Assembly (NCBI RefSeq): GCF_001017175.1 | Contig: NZ_LCYG01000051.1 | Coordinates: 293 to 48,782 of the forward strand | From: Microvirga vignae | GTDB lineage: Bacteria > Pseudomonadota > Alphaproteobacteria > Rhizobiales > Beijerinckiaceae | DNA: 48,490 nt | Direction of reading: 5' to 3' | Part shown: one piece after another, positions 8,734-17,387 of the stretch | Layout: each line of letters begins with the position of its first letter | How positions within the stretch are numbered: position 1 is the first letter of the stretch | Made by a program: the position numbers and the translations under genes | Notes under the pieces: model-generated | Told to the model about the DNA's origin: nothing | Databases searched by the model: none | The model's input: only the letters and a program-made list of their open reading frames with translations

Positions 8734-8967
8734 TCAAAGATCCCGATGCGCTCGCTGCAGCTTTCCATAACGGTGTTCCGCAAGAATAGTCTTTAGCTCC
8801 AAGAGCGTTGCTGTTTCCGTATCAGGGTGAAAAAAGGCGTGTGAGGATCCGTTGACACTCCCCGGTGCCGGGTATGCCGGGGTGGCTGGAGTTGGAATAT
8901 AGTCGACATCACCTCTCGTCCGACGGAAAATGAAAGCTCCTGGGATGGCTAGAGCTGAGCTGAGCCG

Positions 8968-10032
8968 ATGCTCGACCCTTTAGGGCGCGACCTATCATCG
9001 AAAGAGCCCCTTCCTTCCGGGGGTGTGGCGAGTCCAGTCTCTCGGCTCGAAGCCACAACCCAGATCCTTGCGGCCATTGCTCTGCTCGGCGCCCTTGAGA
9101 TTGGCCTGCTCGCCTCGCTGCTGGCTGGGCTGCTGGTCTACGAGCTTGTCCATGTACTGGCCCCGAGGTCAAGCATCCGCGTGCCCCACCGCACCGGCAA
9201 GATCATTGTCGTGTCGCTTCTTGCGACCGTCATCGTGGTGGTGATCGGGGCCGGGATCCTCGGGTTGATGTCCCTCTTGTCCGGCGGGCCCGACAGCCTT
9301 GCCATTCTGCTCCGGCGCATGGCCGAGGTGATCGAGAGCGCGCGGCCTCACCTTCCTGCGTGGGCCAGCAGCTATATCCCAGCCGATCCGGAGGAGCTGA
9401 AGGCGGCAGCTTCTGCGTGGCTGCGCGAGAATGCGAGTCAGCTGCGGCTGGTGGGCGAGGACGTATGGCGCACCGTGGTGCATCTTGTCGTTGGCCTCGT
9501 CATCGGGGCCCTGATCGCCATCAGCCATGAGGCCGGTGATGCCGAGAGTGGTCCTTTGGCACAGGCGCTGCGGAAGCGAGCCCTCCTGCTCGGTGCTGCG
9601 TTTCGCAGCGTGGTTTTTGCTCAGGTGAGGATCTCTGCGCTGAACACGGTCCTGACCGGTGTGTATCTGCTAGGTGTAGTGCCGTTGACGGGTGCCCAGC
9701 TTCCCCTGATGAAGACGATGATCGCCGTGACCTTCATAGCCGGGCTGTTGCCGGTGATCGGCAACCTAATTTCCAACACCGTGATCGTTGTCGTGAGCCT
9801 GAGCGTATCCCCCGTCTTGGCTGCCAGCTCGCTGCTGTTCCTCGTTGTCATTCACAAGCTGGAGTATTTTGTGAATGCCCGCGTGATGGGTGGCCAGATC
9901 CACGCCCGCGCGTGGGAGCTGTTGGTGGCCATGTTGGTCATGGAAGCCATCTTCGGGATCTCTGGCCTTGTTGCGGCTCCGATCTACTATGCCTACCTGA
10001 AGAACGAACTCGCAGCCCGCAATCTCATCTGA
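8968..10032 (+). CDS. AI-2E family transporter (TqsA/YdiK/PerM-like membrane protein)
   Basis: 354 residues with about seven hydrophobic segments: a pair near residues 30-60, one at about 75-100, a pair near 165-180 and 210-235, and a C-terminal group between about 245 and 345. The extended extracytoplasmic region between the third segment and residue 165 and the C-terminal block FIAGLLPVIGNLISNTVIVV are the layout of the AI-2E transporter family (PF01594). Members are implicated in autoinducer-2 or ion export, but the substrate is unknown for most. The start ATG at 8968 has only a weak ribosome-binding site. It stands alone, with the LysR gene 400 bp downstream in the same orientation. Confidence 0.88.
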   Translation: MLDPLGRDLSSKEPLPSGGVASPVSRLEATTQILAAIALLGALEIGLLASLLAGLLVYELVHVLAPRSSIRVPHRTGKIIVVSLLATVIVVVIGAGILGLMSLLSGGPDSLAILLRRMAEVIESARPHLPAWASSYIPADPEELKAAASAWLRENASQLRLVGEDVWRTVVHLVVGLVIGALIAISHEAGDAESGPLAQALRKRALLLGAAFRSVVFAQVRISALNTVLTGVYLLGVVPLTGAQLPLMKTMIAVTFIAGLLPVIGNLISNTVIVVVSLSVSPVLAASSLLFLVVIHKLEYFVNARVMGGQIHARAWELLVAMLVMEAIFGISGLVAAPIYYAYLKNELAARNLI

Positions 10033-10434
10033 CGGCACCGCGAGAGCCGGTCCGATGTAGACCATAGCCTTGGCCCTTTGAAGCCTCGCTTCGAAGCATG
10101 CTCATTCCCACGTGGAACGGATCAACTGAACGTCCACTTTGCGCGCGAACGCGGAACCTCGGGTAAGGTTCGCCCCCTGCCAGAAGCTGTCGTTCTCTCG
10201 TTACCGGCTATTTTGGCTACCGCACCGCGAACGTCGACCGCATCCTTTGCATTATCGACCGCTGGCTAAAGATAGCCCTTGAATTTCCTCCATCGCTGGC
10301 TTGGCTATCACTCTGGGCCCGTTAGTTTGCGGAGCGAAGACTGCTCCGTGAAGAAGCATGACTGAAAGGTGACGGAACCTTCCGGCTGCGATACGCCAAG
10401 ACAGGAACTTCACACCTGAGCCTGAGGAATCGCT
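10033..10434. other. Intergenic region upstream of the LysR-type gene
   Basis: 402 bp. No open frame with protein-like content. The right end should contain the LysR gene promoter and probably its own T-N11-A site, which I could not single out with confidence. Confidence 0.35.
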
Positions 10435-11325
10435 TTGGATTGGGACAAGATCAGACTCTTCTATGAGGTTGCGGAGGCGGGAAACTTCACCCGAGCCGGC
10501 GAGAAGCTCGGGGTGAACCAGTCCTCAGTCAGCCGCCAGATCAGTGCCCTTGAGCAGGAGTTGAAAGTTCCTCTGTTTCATCGCCATGCCCGCGGGCTGA
10601 TCCTGACGGAGCACGGAGACGTGCTCTTCAAGGCGGCTCAAGAGATGCGCCTGCGTCTGGAGATGACACGCCAGCGCCTGACTGAGACCAGTGAGCGCCC
10701 GGCAGGAGCTCTCAAAGTCACAGCCACCGTCGGCATTGGCGGCATTTGGCTCGCCCAACGCATCAAGGAATTCCTAGACCTCTACCCTGAAGTGACGATT
10801 GAGCTGATCCTGACGAATAGCGAGTTGGATCTCGCCATGCGAGAGGCGGATCTCGCCATCCGGCTACGCCGTCCCACACAACCTGATCTGATTCAACGGC
10901 GCCTGTTTACGATCCAGTATCATGCCTATGCCGCCGTCACCTATCTGGAGCGCTTTGGCGAGCCCGTGAGCGTGGAGGATCTCGATCATCACCGCATCCT
11001 TAGCTTAGGCGGGGGCCAACCGGAGTTCATTCTTGATCTGCATCGACTAACAATCCTGGGACGCAATCCAAAGGATCCGCGCACCAGCCACTTAACGGTC
11101 AATGACAGTCTGGCCCTGCGGCGTGCCATTGAGAGTGGCGCCGGAATCGGCATGGCTCCAGACTACGCCATGAACAGTAATCCCGAGGTCACCCAGGTCC
11201 TCCGTGATGTCGAGATGCCGTCACTTGAGGCTTATCTGGTATATCCGGATGAGATGCGCTCTGTCGCACGCCTTCAGGCATTCCGCGACTTCCTTGTCAC
11301 AAAGGCACAGCGGTGGGCCTATTGA
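10435..11325 (+). CDS. LysR-family transcriptional regulator, LsrB/VtlR-like
   Basis: 296 residues from a TTG start (MDWDKIRLFYEVAEAGNFTR). Residues 1-60 form the winged helix-turn-helix with AGEKLGVNQSSVSRQISALE, followed by the linker helix and an effector-binding domain. The block LFHRHARGLILTEHGDVLF, the EADLAIRLRRPTQPDLIQRR stretch and the ending AFRDFLVTKAQRWAY match what I recall of Rhizobiales LsrB (Sinorhizobium, Agrobacterium) and VtlR (Brucella), regulators linked to oxidative stress, envelope and host interaction. This may be a paralogue rather than the core copy, so no symbol is given. It is not divergently paired with a target gene. Confidence 0.88.
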   Translation: MDWDKIRLFYEVAEAGNFTRAGEKLGVNQSSVSRQISALEQELKVPLFHRHARGLILTEHGDVLFKAAQEMRLRLEMTRQRLTETSERPAGALKVTATVGIGGIWLAQRIKEFLDLYPEVTIELILTNSELDLAMREADLAIRLRRPTQPDLIQRRLFTIQYHAYAAVTYLERFGEPVSVEDLDHHRILSLGGGQPEFILDLHRLTILGRNPKDPRTSHLTVNDSLALRRAIESGAGIGMAPDYAMNSNPEVTQVLRDVEMPSLEAYLVYPDEMRSVARLQAFRDFLVTKAQRWAY

Positions 11326-11470
11326 TCCGTGGCTTACTTCCACCGAGCAACAGTGTTCTCTTCCCGTGCTGCGCGACAACCGGATCCGCATTGTGGAGCA
11401 TCAAGGACCGATTAGGATCACACCAAGGAATTCCCTTCCCGTCAGGAAGGTCCGATGTTCCTGTCTCAGG

Positions 11471-11500
11471 CAGACATTCGGTTTTCTTCCGAGATGTGCC
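11471..11500 (+). repeat. Dispersed palindromic repeat, family C, copy 1
   Basis: 30 nt containing CAGACATTCGG and TTCTTCCGAG; 26 of 30 positions match the stretch at 33524-33553. It lies in the 231-bp gap between the LysR gene and the next gene. Looks like a REP-type intergenic element. Confidence 0.6.
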
Positions 11501-11556
11501 ATTAGGAGACATTCCTCCTCGGCTCTGATGTGCTTGCGCCAACTTGAGCGAATAAG

Positions 11557-12951
11557 CTATTTGCTCCAGACCCCTACGCGAGCCGAGCGCGCTCGGTCCG
11601 CCGCAAGCGTAAGTCCCGGGGGTGCATCCGGCGCAGCCCGCCCGCCACCGTTGAACAACACGACCAAGGACAGGTCCATCCTGTCGACTTGGCATCGGTA
11701 AACATCTGTTGGACCCGCAGGCTCACAATCCACTTCGCGGCCATCCAGATATTTGGTCAATTCATTGGCACTGCCTGCATCACCATCCGCCTGAACTCCG
11801 AACAGGTGAATGGTGCGGCCCTGCAGTGAAAGTGTTGCTGCATCAACAACGTTCGGAACGCCACGAAGTCTATACGTGTTTGCCTGAACAGCCGCCGCCC
11901 TAACCGGTAATGATCCCAGTGAACTGGCTCCATGAGACGGTGCAAGGCTTGCCATGCCTATCGGCTCACCGCTCTTGCTGCTCTGAGATTGTTCCGCCTT
12001 CTGATGCACGGCAGACGCGGCCCGGTTCCTTTGTCGTTCTCGCCCAAGCTGCTCTTTCAACTCCTGTAGTTCTCTGCGGCTGTCTGCGGCAAGGACCGCA
12101 TCCTGCCCCCGCAGTTGCTGAAGGGCGTGACGTTCCTCCGCCATGACGGCAAGATCACGCCTAACAGCGTCTGCCCGCTCGCGCTCCTTTTCAAAGGACG
12201 CCTTGAGCTCTGCCCATTGTTGAGCGTTTACTGCTGCAGAAGCGGCCTCTTGCGCCCGCAATGCTTGAAGCGCATGCAGCTCCTCCGTAACGGTCGCAAG
12301 GTCACGGGAAAGTGCATCCGCCCGTTGCTGTTCCCGGTCTCTTGCAGCTTTCAATTCTGCAAGCTCATCAGATGTTGGCACTACGTGAGTCGCGCCGGAA
12401 CTATCTGGTGACGGTGCCACGTGCTGCCCTGCGGCAGCCGGAAGCGCGGTGGACTGATTGTCGTCTCGGAGGCCAAGTGTTTGTAGCTCGGCTAACAAGC
12501 TTGGCGTTCTAAGCTGGTCTTGGAGGAGTATGGCAAAGGTAGCAACGTTTATTGCCTTACTGAGATGGCTTTCAGCTTCTTCTATTTTGCCGTCCCGAAG
12601 GAGGTGCTCGAGATCCTTTGCGAATTGCCGCCGCTCCGGTGAGTTAACAAGCAAGTGCAGGACATTAGGGGCATTGCCAACACCGCTAGTCTCTGTCCGA
12701 CTTACCGGCTTGGAGTCCCGTTCTGTTGTCCGAAGATCTTGGATGTTAGAACGACTGCGCAGTCCAAGATTGCTCTCCCCTGTCAGTGTTTGGTTCTCGG
12801 CCATCACAGGGCCACTCAGCAGCGATCCTGTCAGAACTGCTGCAAGGGTCTTTGCGAAATTGCCACGAGCATCCCGGAGCGCTCGGCTGAATGGCACGAT
12901 ATGCAGTCTCGCGGAACGACTTGTGAGTTCTGCAAAGTTTCGTTCGCACAT
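11557..12951 (-). CDS. Secreted coiled-coil protein with a C-terminal degenerate nuclease (SNase-like) domain
   Basis: 464 residues. ATG 12951 has GGAGG 6 nt upstream. A long basic n-region is followed by KTLAAVLTGSLLSGPVMAEN, a signal peptide with cleavage after VMA. Residues ~195-315 form a charged coiled coil with two near copies of a ~53-residue unit (RADALSRDLATVTEELHALQ and RADAVRRDLAVMAEERHALQ), then a partial third. The last ~105 residues resemble a staphylococcal-nuclease fold: RGVPNVVDAATLSLQGR, then IHLFGVQADGD, ending ARSARVGVW. The usual VxDGDT and DAPE motifs are replaced by VVDAAT and VQADG, so metal and catalytic residues are missing. Probably a binding protein, not a nuclease. 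Confidence 0.75.
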   Translation of the reverse strand: MCERNFAELTSRSARLHIVPFSRALRDARGNFAKTLAAVLTGSLLSGPVMAENQTLTGESNLGLRSRSNIQDLRTTERDSKPVSRTETSGVGNAPNVLHLLVNSPERRQFAKDLEHLLRDGKIEEAESHLSKAINVATFAILLQDQLRTPSLLAELQTLGLRDDNQSTALPAAAGQHVAPSPDSSGATHVVPTSDELAELKAARDREQQRADALSRDLATVTEELHALQALRAQEAASAAVNAQQWAELKASFEKERERADAVRRDLAVMAEERHALQQLRGQDAVLAADSRRELQELKEQLGRERQRNRAASAVHQKAEQSQSSKSGEPIGMASLAPSHGASSLGSLPVRAAAVQANTYRLRGVPNVVDAATLSLQGRTIHLFGVQADGDAGSANELTKYLDGREVDCEPAGPTDVYRCQVDRMDLSLVVLFNGGGRAAPDAPPGLTLAADRARSARVGVWSK

Positions 12952-13311
12952 GTCGGACCTCCATCAGGAGCGCTCCTGTCAGCTCGTAAGCTAGGGCGAG
13001 CACTTGGGGTGCTGTTGGATAGGCATCACACAATCTCTTCGACTGGCCACAGCAGTGCTCGTTCTCACACTGCTTACAACGCAAAGGCCACAATCATTCT
13101 CGCAAGGCGCTTTAGCAATAAGCCATTTATGAGCAAACAACTTAATCGTATCTTAGCTGCCTTCGTCGTCAATATAGCCACTTTTGGCAGGATCCTTGCA
13201 AGAATATCGCCTTAATACCAGGTCTATATTCGTTTTAGTTGCGGCTGAAGCTGAACTGATTATTATTGCAGACACGAAAACCTTCTCGCAAACTTCTGTG
13301 CCGACTCCCGA
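12952..13311. other. AT-richer intergenic region
   Basis: 360 bp between two same-strand secreted-protein genes. It is clearly lower in GC than its flanks, especially 13100-13290. Overlapping forward frames are shadows. The promoter of the 11557-12951 gene should lie here; no terminator hairpin was recognised. Confidence 0.35.
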
Positions 13312-14148
13312 TCACGGACGGTTTTTCCTGCTCAGCACACGACTGGTTTCGAAGATAATCACCGGCCGCTCTCCTGCGAAGCTCACAACCAATTCATGCG
13401 TCCCAACCCCGCGCGAGCGTTGGTCCAGCTTGGAGTTGACAGCCTCAAAGTCAAAAGCTGAACGCACAGTGCATGTGTTCGTGCCAGGACTGCATCGCAC
13501 GTTCAGCGTGTCAGGGCGATAGCGATAGTCTCGGTCAGGCCACCGTTGAGCGAAGCGGCGCTTCTCGGCAAGTAGTTCTCCAAAGCTCATCCTCTTTCCG
13601 TGGAAGAGTACTCTCGAGCCGTAGAACTCTGGCGTCGTTTGGAGAGCCTGACGGTTTGAGGCGGACCAGAGATTAAGGTAATTGAGTGCCAAACTCTGCG
13701 CGGCTTGCTCCTGAGAGCCTGACCGACCTCTGACGAGGCTCGGCCGAGTTGCCATGTCAGAAGTGCTCGTTGGCGCGCCTGCGGGTTCCGAGGCAGATTG
13801 GGCATTTTGCTGTCGAGGAACAGCCTGAAATGGACCGGATTGCCCCTGCTGCCCCGAATGCTCGGAAGAGAACCTCTCTGTTGGGGCCTTGGATTTCGGA
13901 TGAACAGCACTGAGAGAAGATCTTGGCCCCGTCTCTGATGCGGGAGCCGTAATTGCCGGCGCCGATGAGGTCCTTGCTTGGGAGGGAGCCTCAACTGAAG
14001 AGCTTGGCTCAGCCGGCTGGGTTGTAAGCGCAGACAGATCGGCTGGCGGGTCAACCCAAGCTCCCCTTGTCTGCCCGAGGGCTGCAGAGCTTAGGAACAC
14101 CGCAGGAACGACAGTAGCTTTCCAGGCTTGCTTCCATATAGCTCGCAT
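13312..14148 (-). CDS. Exported hypothetical protein with a Ser/Pro-rich linker and a C-terminal globular domain
   Basis: 278 residues from ATG 14148 (GGAG 6-10 nt upstream; the frame is open to 14196). Signal peptide: VVPAVFLSSAALGQTRG. Residues ~25-150 are low-complexity (Ser, Pro, Ala, Gln). The last ~130 residues form a compact domain starting LALNYLNLWSASNRQALQ, with FYGSRVLFHGKRMSFGELLA and VRCSPGTNTCTVRSAFDFEA. This looks like an NTF2-like or related alpha/beta fold with a Cys pair. Secreted proteins of this layout are common in Rhizobiales, with no known function. Same strand as the coiled-coil/SNase gene 360 bp downstream. Confidence 0.7.
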   Translation of the reverse strand: MRAIWKQAWKATVVPAVFLSSAALGQTRGAWVDPPADLSALTTQPAEPSSSVEAPSQARTSSAPAITAPASETGPRSSLSAVHPKSKAPTERFSSEHSGQQGQSGPFQAVPRQQNAQSASEPAGAPTSTSDMATRPSLVRGRSGSQEQAAQSLALNYLNLWSASNRQALQTTPEFYGSRVLFHGKRMSFGELLAEKRRFAQRWPDRDYRYRPDTLNVRCSPGTNTCTVRSAFDFEAVNSKLDQRSRGVGTHELVVSFAGERPVIIFETSRVLSRKNRP

Positions 14149-14202
14149 GACGCTCTCCATAGGTCCAGCGTGACTGATAAGCCTAACTGAAGACAACCTG
14201 CG

Positions 14203-14250
14203 CCAAGATCATTCCAGCACAGAAAACCAAGATCATTCCAGCACAGAAAA
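14203..14250. repeat. Perfect 24-bp tandem duplication
   Basis: Two identical adjacent copies, 14203-14226 and 14227-14250, beginning CCAAGATCATTCCAGC and ending ACAGAAAA. It lies 55 bp upstream of the exported-protein start at 14148, in its promoter region. Confidence 0.95.
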
Positions 14251-14371
14251 ACAGTCAAACGCGCAATTCGGGCGAAAGAAGGCTCGCCTGCGATGACTTA
14301 AGCTGCCTCGTTCCTGCAGCCCAAAATTGACGGCTTGATGCGCTGTACGGTCACACACCGCCATCTCGCCG

Positions 14372-14468
14372 ATGTCCGCACCGGGTCAGGCAGTGAAATT
14401 CGCCGACCTTGAGGAACGTCCGGTTGCGCGAGGATTGCTGCCCCTGGGCGCAGGTCGCAGGAGTGCCA
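14372..14468. repeat. Dispersed repeat family A, copy 1
   Basis: About 97 nt sharing the core GGGTCAGGCAGTGAAATTCG, then CCGACC, AGGAACGTC, GGTT, CGCGAG and ATTGCTG with 33742-33838, in the same order, spacing and orientation. Divergence is mostly transitions and is higher in the 3' third, ending at GAGTGCCA in both. Confidence 0.8.
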
Positions 14469-14853
14469 TTAGCAGCCCTTCGCATTGAGGACCTATGGCA
14501 CGGACAACCTCATGGGAATGTGCGCCCCTCATGGCCCGAACCATGGGTCGTCCTGTCAGGCTTCAACGCGCAGGTCCTTGCCGGTTCCAGGAGCGTCAGC
14601 CTGAAGCCCCTCGGCCAGTGCGATGCTGAGCAGGAAACGCCACTTTCGCCCTGCCTGCGGCCAGATCGGGGTTCCGTTGATGGCAAAGCCTTCCACCATC
14701 CACTGCTGCCGCCTCGTCTCGGCGTGGCAGCAACCGCTCCCTCTTTGGCCGTTTTTGTCTCTGGATTTCAATTTCAGCCAAACCAGATCAGAGGCTTAAT
14801 AGGGCTGATCATTTGAGCCAATCAGCTGCCCGGCCACCTTGATGGAGAGCCAC

Positions 14854-15849
14854 ATGACGACATCCGCTTCTATTGCTGGTGAACTGCCGCGCCCCGGTGC
14901 CAGGCAATCAATCAGCCAGTTACCCGTCAACCTGTTTGCTTCGGTAATGGGACTGGCCGGCCTCAGCCTCGCTTGGCGAGAGGCCTATCGTGCGTTCGGC
15001 CTTGACCTCCGCCTGGGCGAAGCGGCGGGTTGGATCGCTGTTTCGGTCTTCGTCATCCTGGCCGTTGCCTATGCAGCCAAGTTCATCCGTCATCGGGCGG
15101 CGTTTCAGGCCGAGTACTCACACCCGGTGATGAGCAACTTCTTTGCCACGATAGCCATCGGCCTGCTGTTGCTGTCGGCGTTCTTGTCCCCTTACTCAAC
15201 ACACCTCGGCCAAGCGGTGTGGCTTGCGGGAACCCTGCTCACAGCGGCTCTCGCCTACGCGGTGGCGCAGCGCTTTCTGAGTGTGCAGCAGAACGCCGAG
15301 CACACGCTGCCGCCGTTGCTCATTCCAGGAGTTGCCACCCTCGACATCGCTGTCACAGGTGCGTCGATGCCGTTTGGCTGGGCCTATGAGGTCAACATGT
15401 TCGCGTTCGCCGTGGGCTCGGTGCTCGCGCTGGTTCTGGTTGTGCTGATCTTCGGGCGCCTGCGTCACCAGGAGCCTCTCCCCCTTGCCATGCGTCCCTC
15501 CCTCATGGTGCTCGTTGCTCCCTTCGCGGTTGGCTTTCTCGCTTACACGAACCTGACAGGGCGCTACGACATGATCGCCTCGATGCTGTTCTACTTCGGC
15601 CTGTTCATGTTCGTTGTCGTGTCGCCGAAAGTGTTCCGGCGTGACGTTCCCTTCGGGATCACTTGGTGGGCGATCAGCTTCCCGATGGCCGCTCTGTCGA
15701 CCGCCGCCTTCAAGTATGCCGATCAGGTTGGGGGTACGGGGCTTCACACGCTCGCCTTTGTGATCTTTGCCATGTTGACCGTCGCGATCCTGATTCTGTT
15801 CCTCCGTACGCTCGTCATCCTCATTAACGGCACCCTGCTTCGGGTGTAG
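14854..15849 (+). CDS. SLAC1/TehA-family anion channel or tellurite-resistance/dicarboxylate-type transporter
   Basis: 331 residues from ATG 14854 (GGAGAGCC upstream). Ten hydrophobic segments fill the protein from about residue 25 to 325, the SLAC1/TehA topology. Family-like features are LPVNLFASVMGLAGLSLAWR near the N-terminus, SHPVMSNFFATIAIG in the middle and PFGITWWAISFPMAALSTA near the C-terminus. Family members carry anions (chloride/nitrate, tellurite, sulfite, C4-dicarboxylates); the substrate cannot be assigned. A GlxA-type regulator gene follows 20 bp downstream on the same strand, so the two probably form one unit. Confidence 0.88.
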   Translation: MTTSASIAGELPRPGARQSISQLPVNLFASVMGLAGLSLAWREAYRAFGLDLRLGEAAGWIAVSVFVILAVAYAAKFIRHRAAFQAEYSHPVMSNFFATIAIGLLLLSAFLSPYSTHLGQAVWLAGTLLTAALAYAVAQRFLSVQQNAEHTLPPLLIPGVATLDIAVTGASMPFGWAYEVNMFAFAVGSVLALVLVVLIFGRLRHQEPLPLAMRPSLMVLVAPFAVGFLAYTNLTGRYDMIASMLFYFGLFMFVVVSPKVFRRDVPFGITWWAISFPMAALSTAAFKYADQVGGTGLHTLAFVIFAMLTVAILILFLRTLVILINGTLLRV

Positions 15850-15869
15850 CCTGCTGCACGGAGGCGATT

Positions 15870-16862
15870 ATGAGGCGTGTCGCAATTCTGGCTTTCCCCG
15901 GAGCACAACTCCTTGATGTTGTAGGTCCCACTGACGTGTTCGCAGAAGCGAACCGGCAGGCCAAAGAACTCCATTACCGCATTGAGGTGGTGAGTTCAGG
16001 GACGGGACCTCTTCAAGGCTCATCCGGCCTTCGAATCCTTCCCGACCGCTCGATTCACGACCCTGTTCTTCCCGTTGATACGCTGCTGATTGCAGGGGAT
16101 CCCACAATTCATAAGCGCCCGGTCGAAGAAGAGGTTCAGGCCTGGGTCAAGGCAACCGCCGCGCTCTCGCGCCGCTTCGGATCCGTGTGCTCCGGAGCTT
16201 TCGTGCTGGCCGAGGCAGGTCTCCTTAAGGGGAGGAGTGCCACAACCCATTGGTCACAGGCGGGGACTTTTGCGCGGCGCTATCCCGACGTTTTGCTCGA
16301 CGCGAACCGCATCTTCACCGCAGATGGTCCGGTCTGGACCTCGGCGGGTGTCACTGCCGGCATTGATCTGGCTCTGGCTCTTGTCGAGGAGGATCTTGGC
16401 CGTGAGGTGGCGATGGCTGTCGCACGGGAGTTAGTGGTATTTCTGAAGCGCCCTGGCGGGCAGGCACAATTCAGCGCCCATCTTGCCGCACAGGAGGCCA
16501 GCCGGACCCCGGTCCAGGCGGCGCAGGCGTATATCCTGGACAATCTTGCTGCGGATCTGTCAGTGCCCACCCTTGCGAAGCGGGTCGGCATGAGCGAACG
16601 CCACTTTGCACGGGTCTTCCGACAGGATGCCGGTGTCACCCCCGCCGAGTTTGTCGAGACCGCTCGGCTCGATGCAGCCCGGCGGCTGGTGGAGGATCCG
16701 TCAATGCCGTTGCAGCGGATCGCGACCCGCACCGGCTTCGGGGACATGGTCACCATGCGCCGGGCCTTCATGCGCCAACTCCACGTCTCACCACTTGCCT
16801 ATCGCAATTCCTTTGCTGGAACAGGGGCACATGCAATGGAATCCACACACGCGAAGCTATGA
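15870..16862 (+). CDS. GlxA-family transcriptional regulator (DJ-1/PfpI domain plus AraC-type DNA-binding domain)
   Basis: 330 residues. Residues 1-185 form a class-I glutamine-amidotransferase-like domain with Cys107 in VCSGAFVLAEAGLL, the nucleophile-elbow position. Residues ~215-315 hold the AraC helix-turn-helix pair: VPTLAKRVGMSERHFARVFR and MPLQRIATRTGFGDMVTMRR. The domain order is typical of GlxA regulators, often activators responding to small nitrogenous metabolites (for example arginine or glycine-betaine type members). It follows the SLAC1-type gene by 20 bp and may regulate it. Confidence 0.92.
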   Translation: MRRVAILAFPGAQLLDVVGPTDVFAEANRQAKELHYRIEVVSSGTGPLQGSSGLRILPDRSIHDPVLPVDTLLIAGDPTIHKRPVEEEVQAWVKATAALSRRFGSVCSGAFVLAEAGLLKGRSATTHWSQAGTFARRYPDVLLDANRIFTADGPVWTSAGVTAGIDLALALVEEDLGREVAMAVARELVVFLKRPGGQAQFSAHLAAQEASRTPVQAAQAYILDNLAADLSVPTLAKRVGMSERHFARVFRQDAGVTPAEFVETARLDAARRLVEDPSMPLQRIATRTGFGDMVTMRRAFMRQLHVSPLAYRNSFAGTGAHAMESTHAKL

Positions 16863-17387
16863 CATTCCGCGCGATCGAATGTTCAAGCGTGCCTATCCAT
16901 TCGCTCAACCCGCCGCCAAATAGGGCAATACGTGATGATCCTGCGTGGAACGTGAGGAGAGATTCACAATGAGGCCGACCAATGTCGGCGATCATCCGGA
17001 GAAGAAGCGCTTTGAACTCGCAGTCGAGGACATATACGCTATGGCATATTAGCAGTTGTGACGCGGTCTGGAAGACGCGGGATTACCTCTCTGAACCTCA
17101 GCGTAAGATCTTCTCCAGGTCGCTTCGGCAGATCGCGAAGGTCCGGATCGGGTCAAAGGCGGCCTTTGAGCGTGGCCGTGTAAAGGTCCGCTCACCGTGC
17201 GAATACGGACGTTCGTCTTAATTCCGGAAAGTGCCAGTTCCTGACGTTCCCCTCTGATCATTTCCTGCGCGGCTGCTGCTCCGGATTAACGGGGCGCTTA
17301 CTCCCCTGCCCGATAGTGTCAATCTACGTGCAGAAATCCGGATAAGCACGGGACTCAGCAGTGCCCTTTCCAAAGCTCATGCTTCCT
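16863..17387. other. Intergenic region with a dispersed repeat
   Basis: 525 bp. It holds repeat family B copy 1 (17150-17237). Short frames on both strands lack start signals. The rest has no recognised feature; it lies between convergent genes, but no classic terminator hairpin was found. Confidence 0.4.
17150..17237. repeat. Dispersed repeat family B, copy 1
   Basis: 88 nt nearly identical to 40521-40608, in the same orientation. Shared blocks: GGGTCAAAGGCGG, CTTTGAGCGTG, CCGTGTAAAG, CTCACCGTGCGAATACGGAC, GTTCGTC and TTCCGGAAAGTGCCAG. Both copies are intergenic. Confidence 0.9.

Larger units (their letters stand above)
14149..14853. other. Long intergenic region with repeats
   Basis: About 700 bp between divergent genes. 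It contains a 24-bp tandem duplication (14203-14250) and a ~97-bp dispersed repeat (14372-14468). A reverse frame at 14556-14771 (GTPIWPQAGRKWRFLLSIAL) is mildly protein-like but unsupported. Promoters of both flanking genes must be here. Confidence 0.4.
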
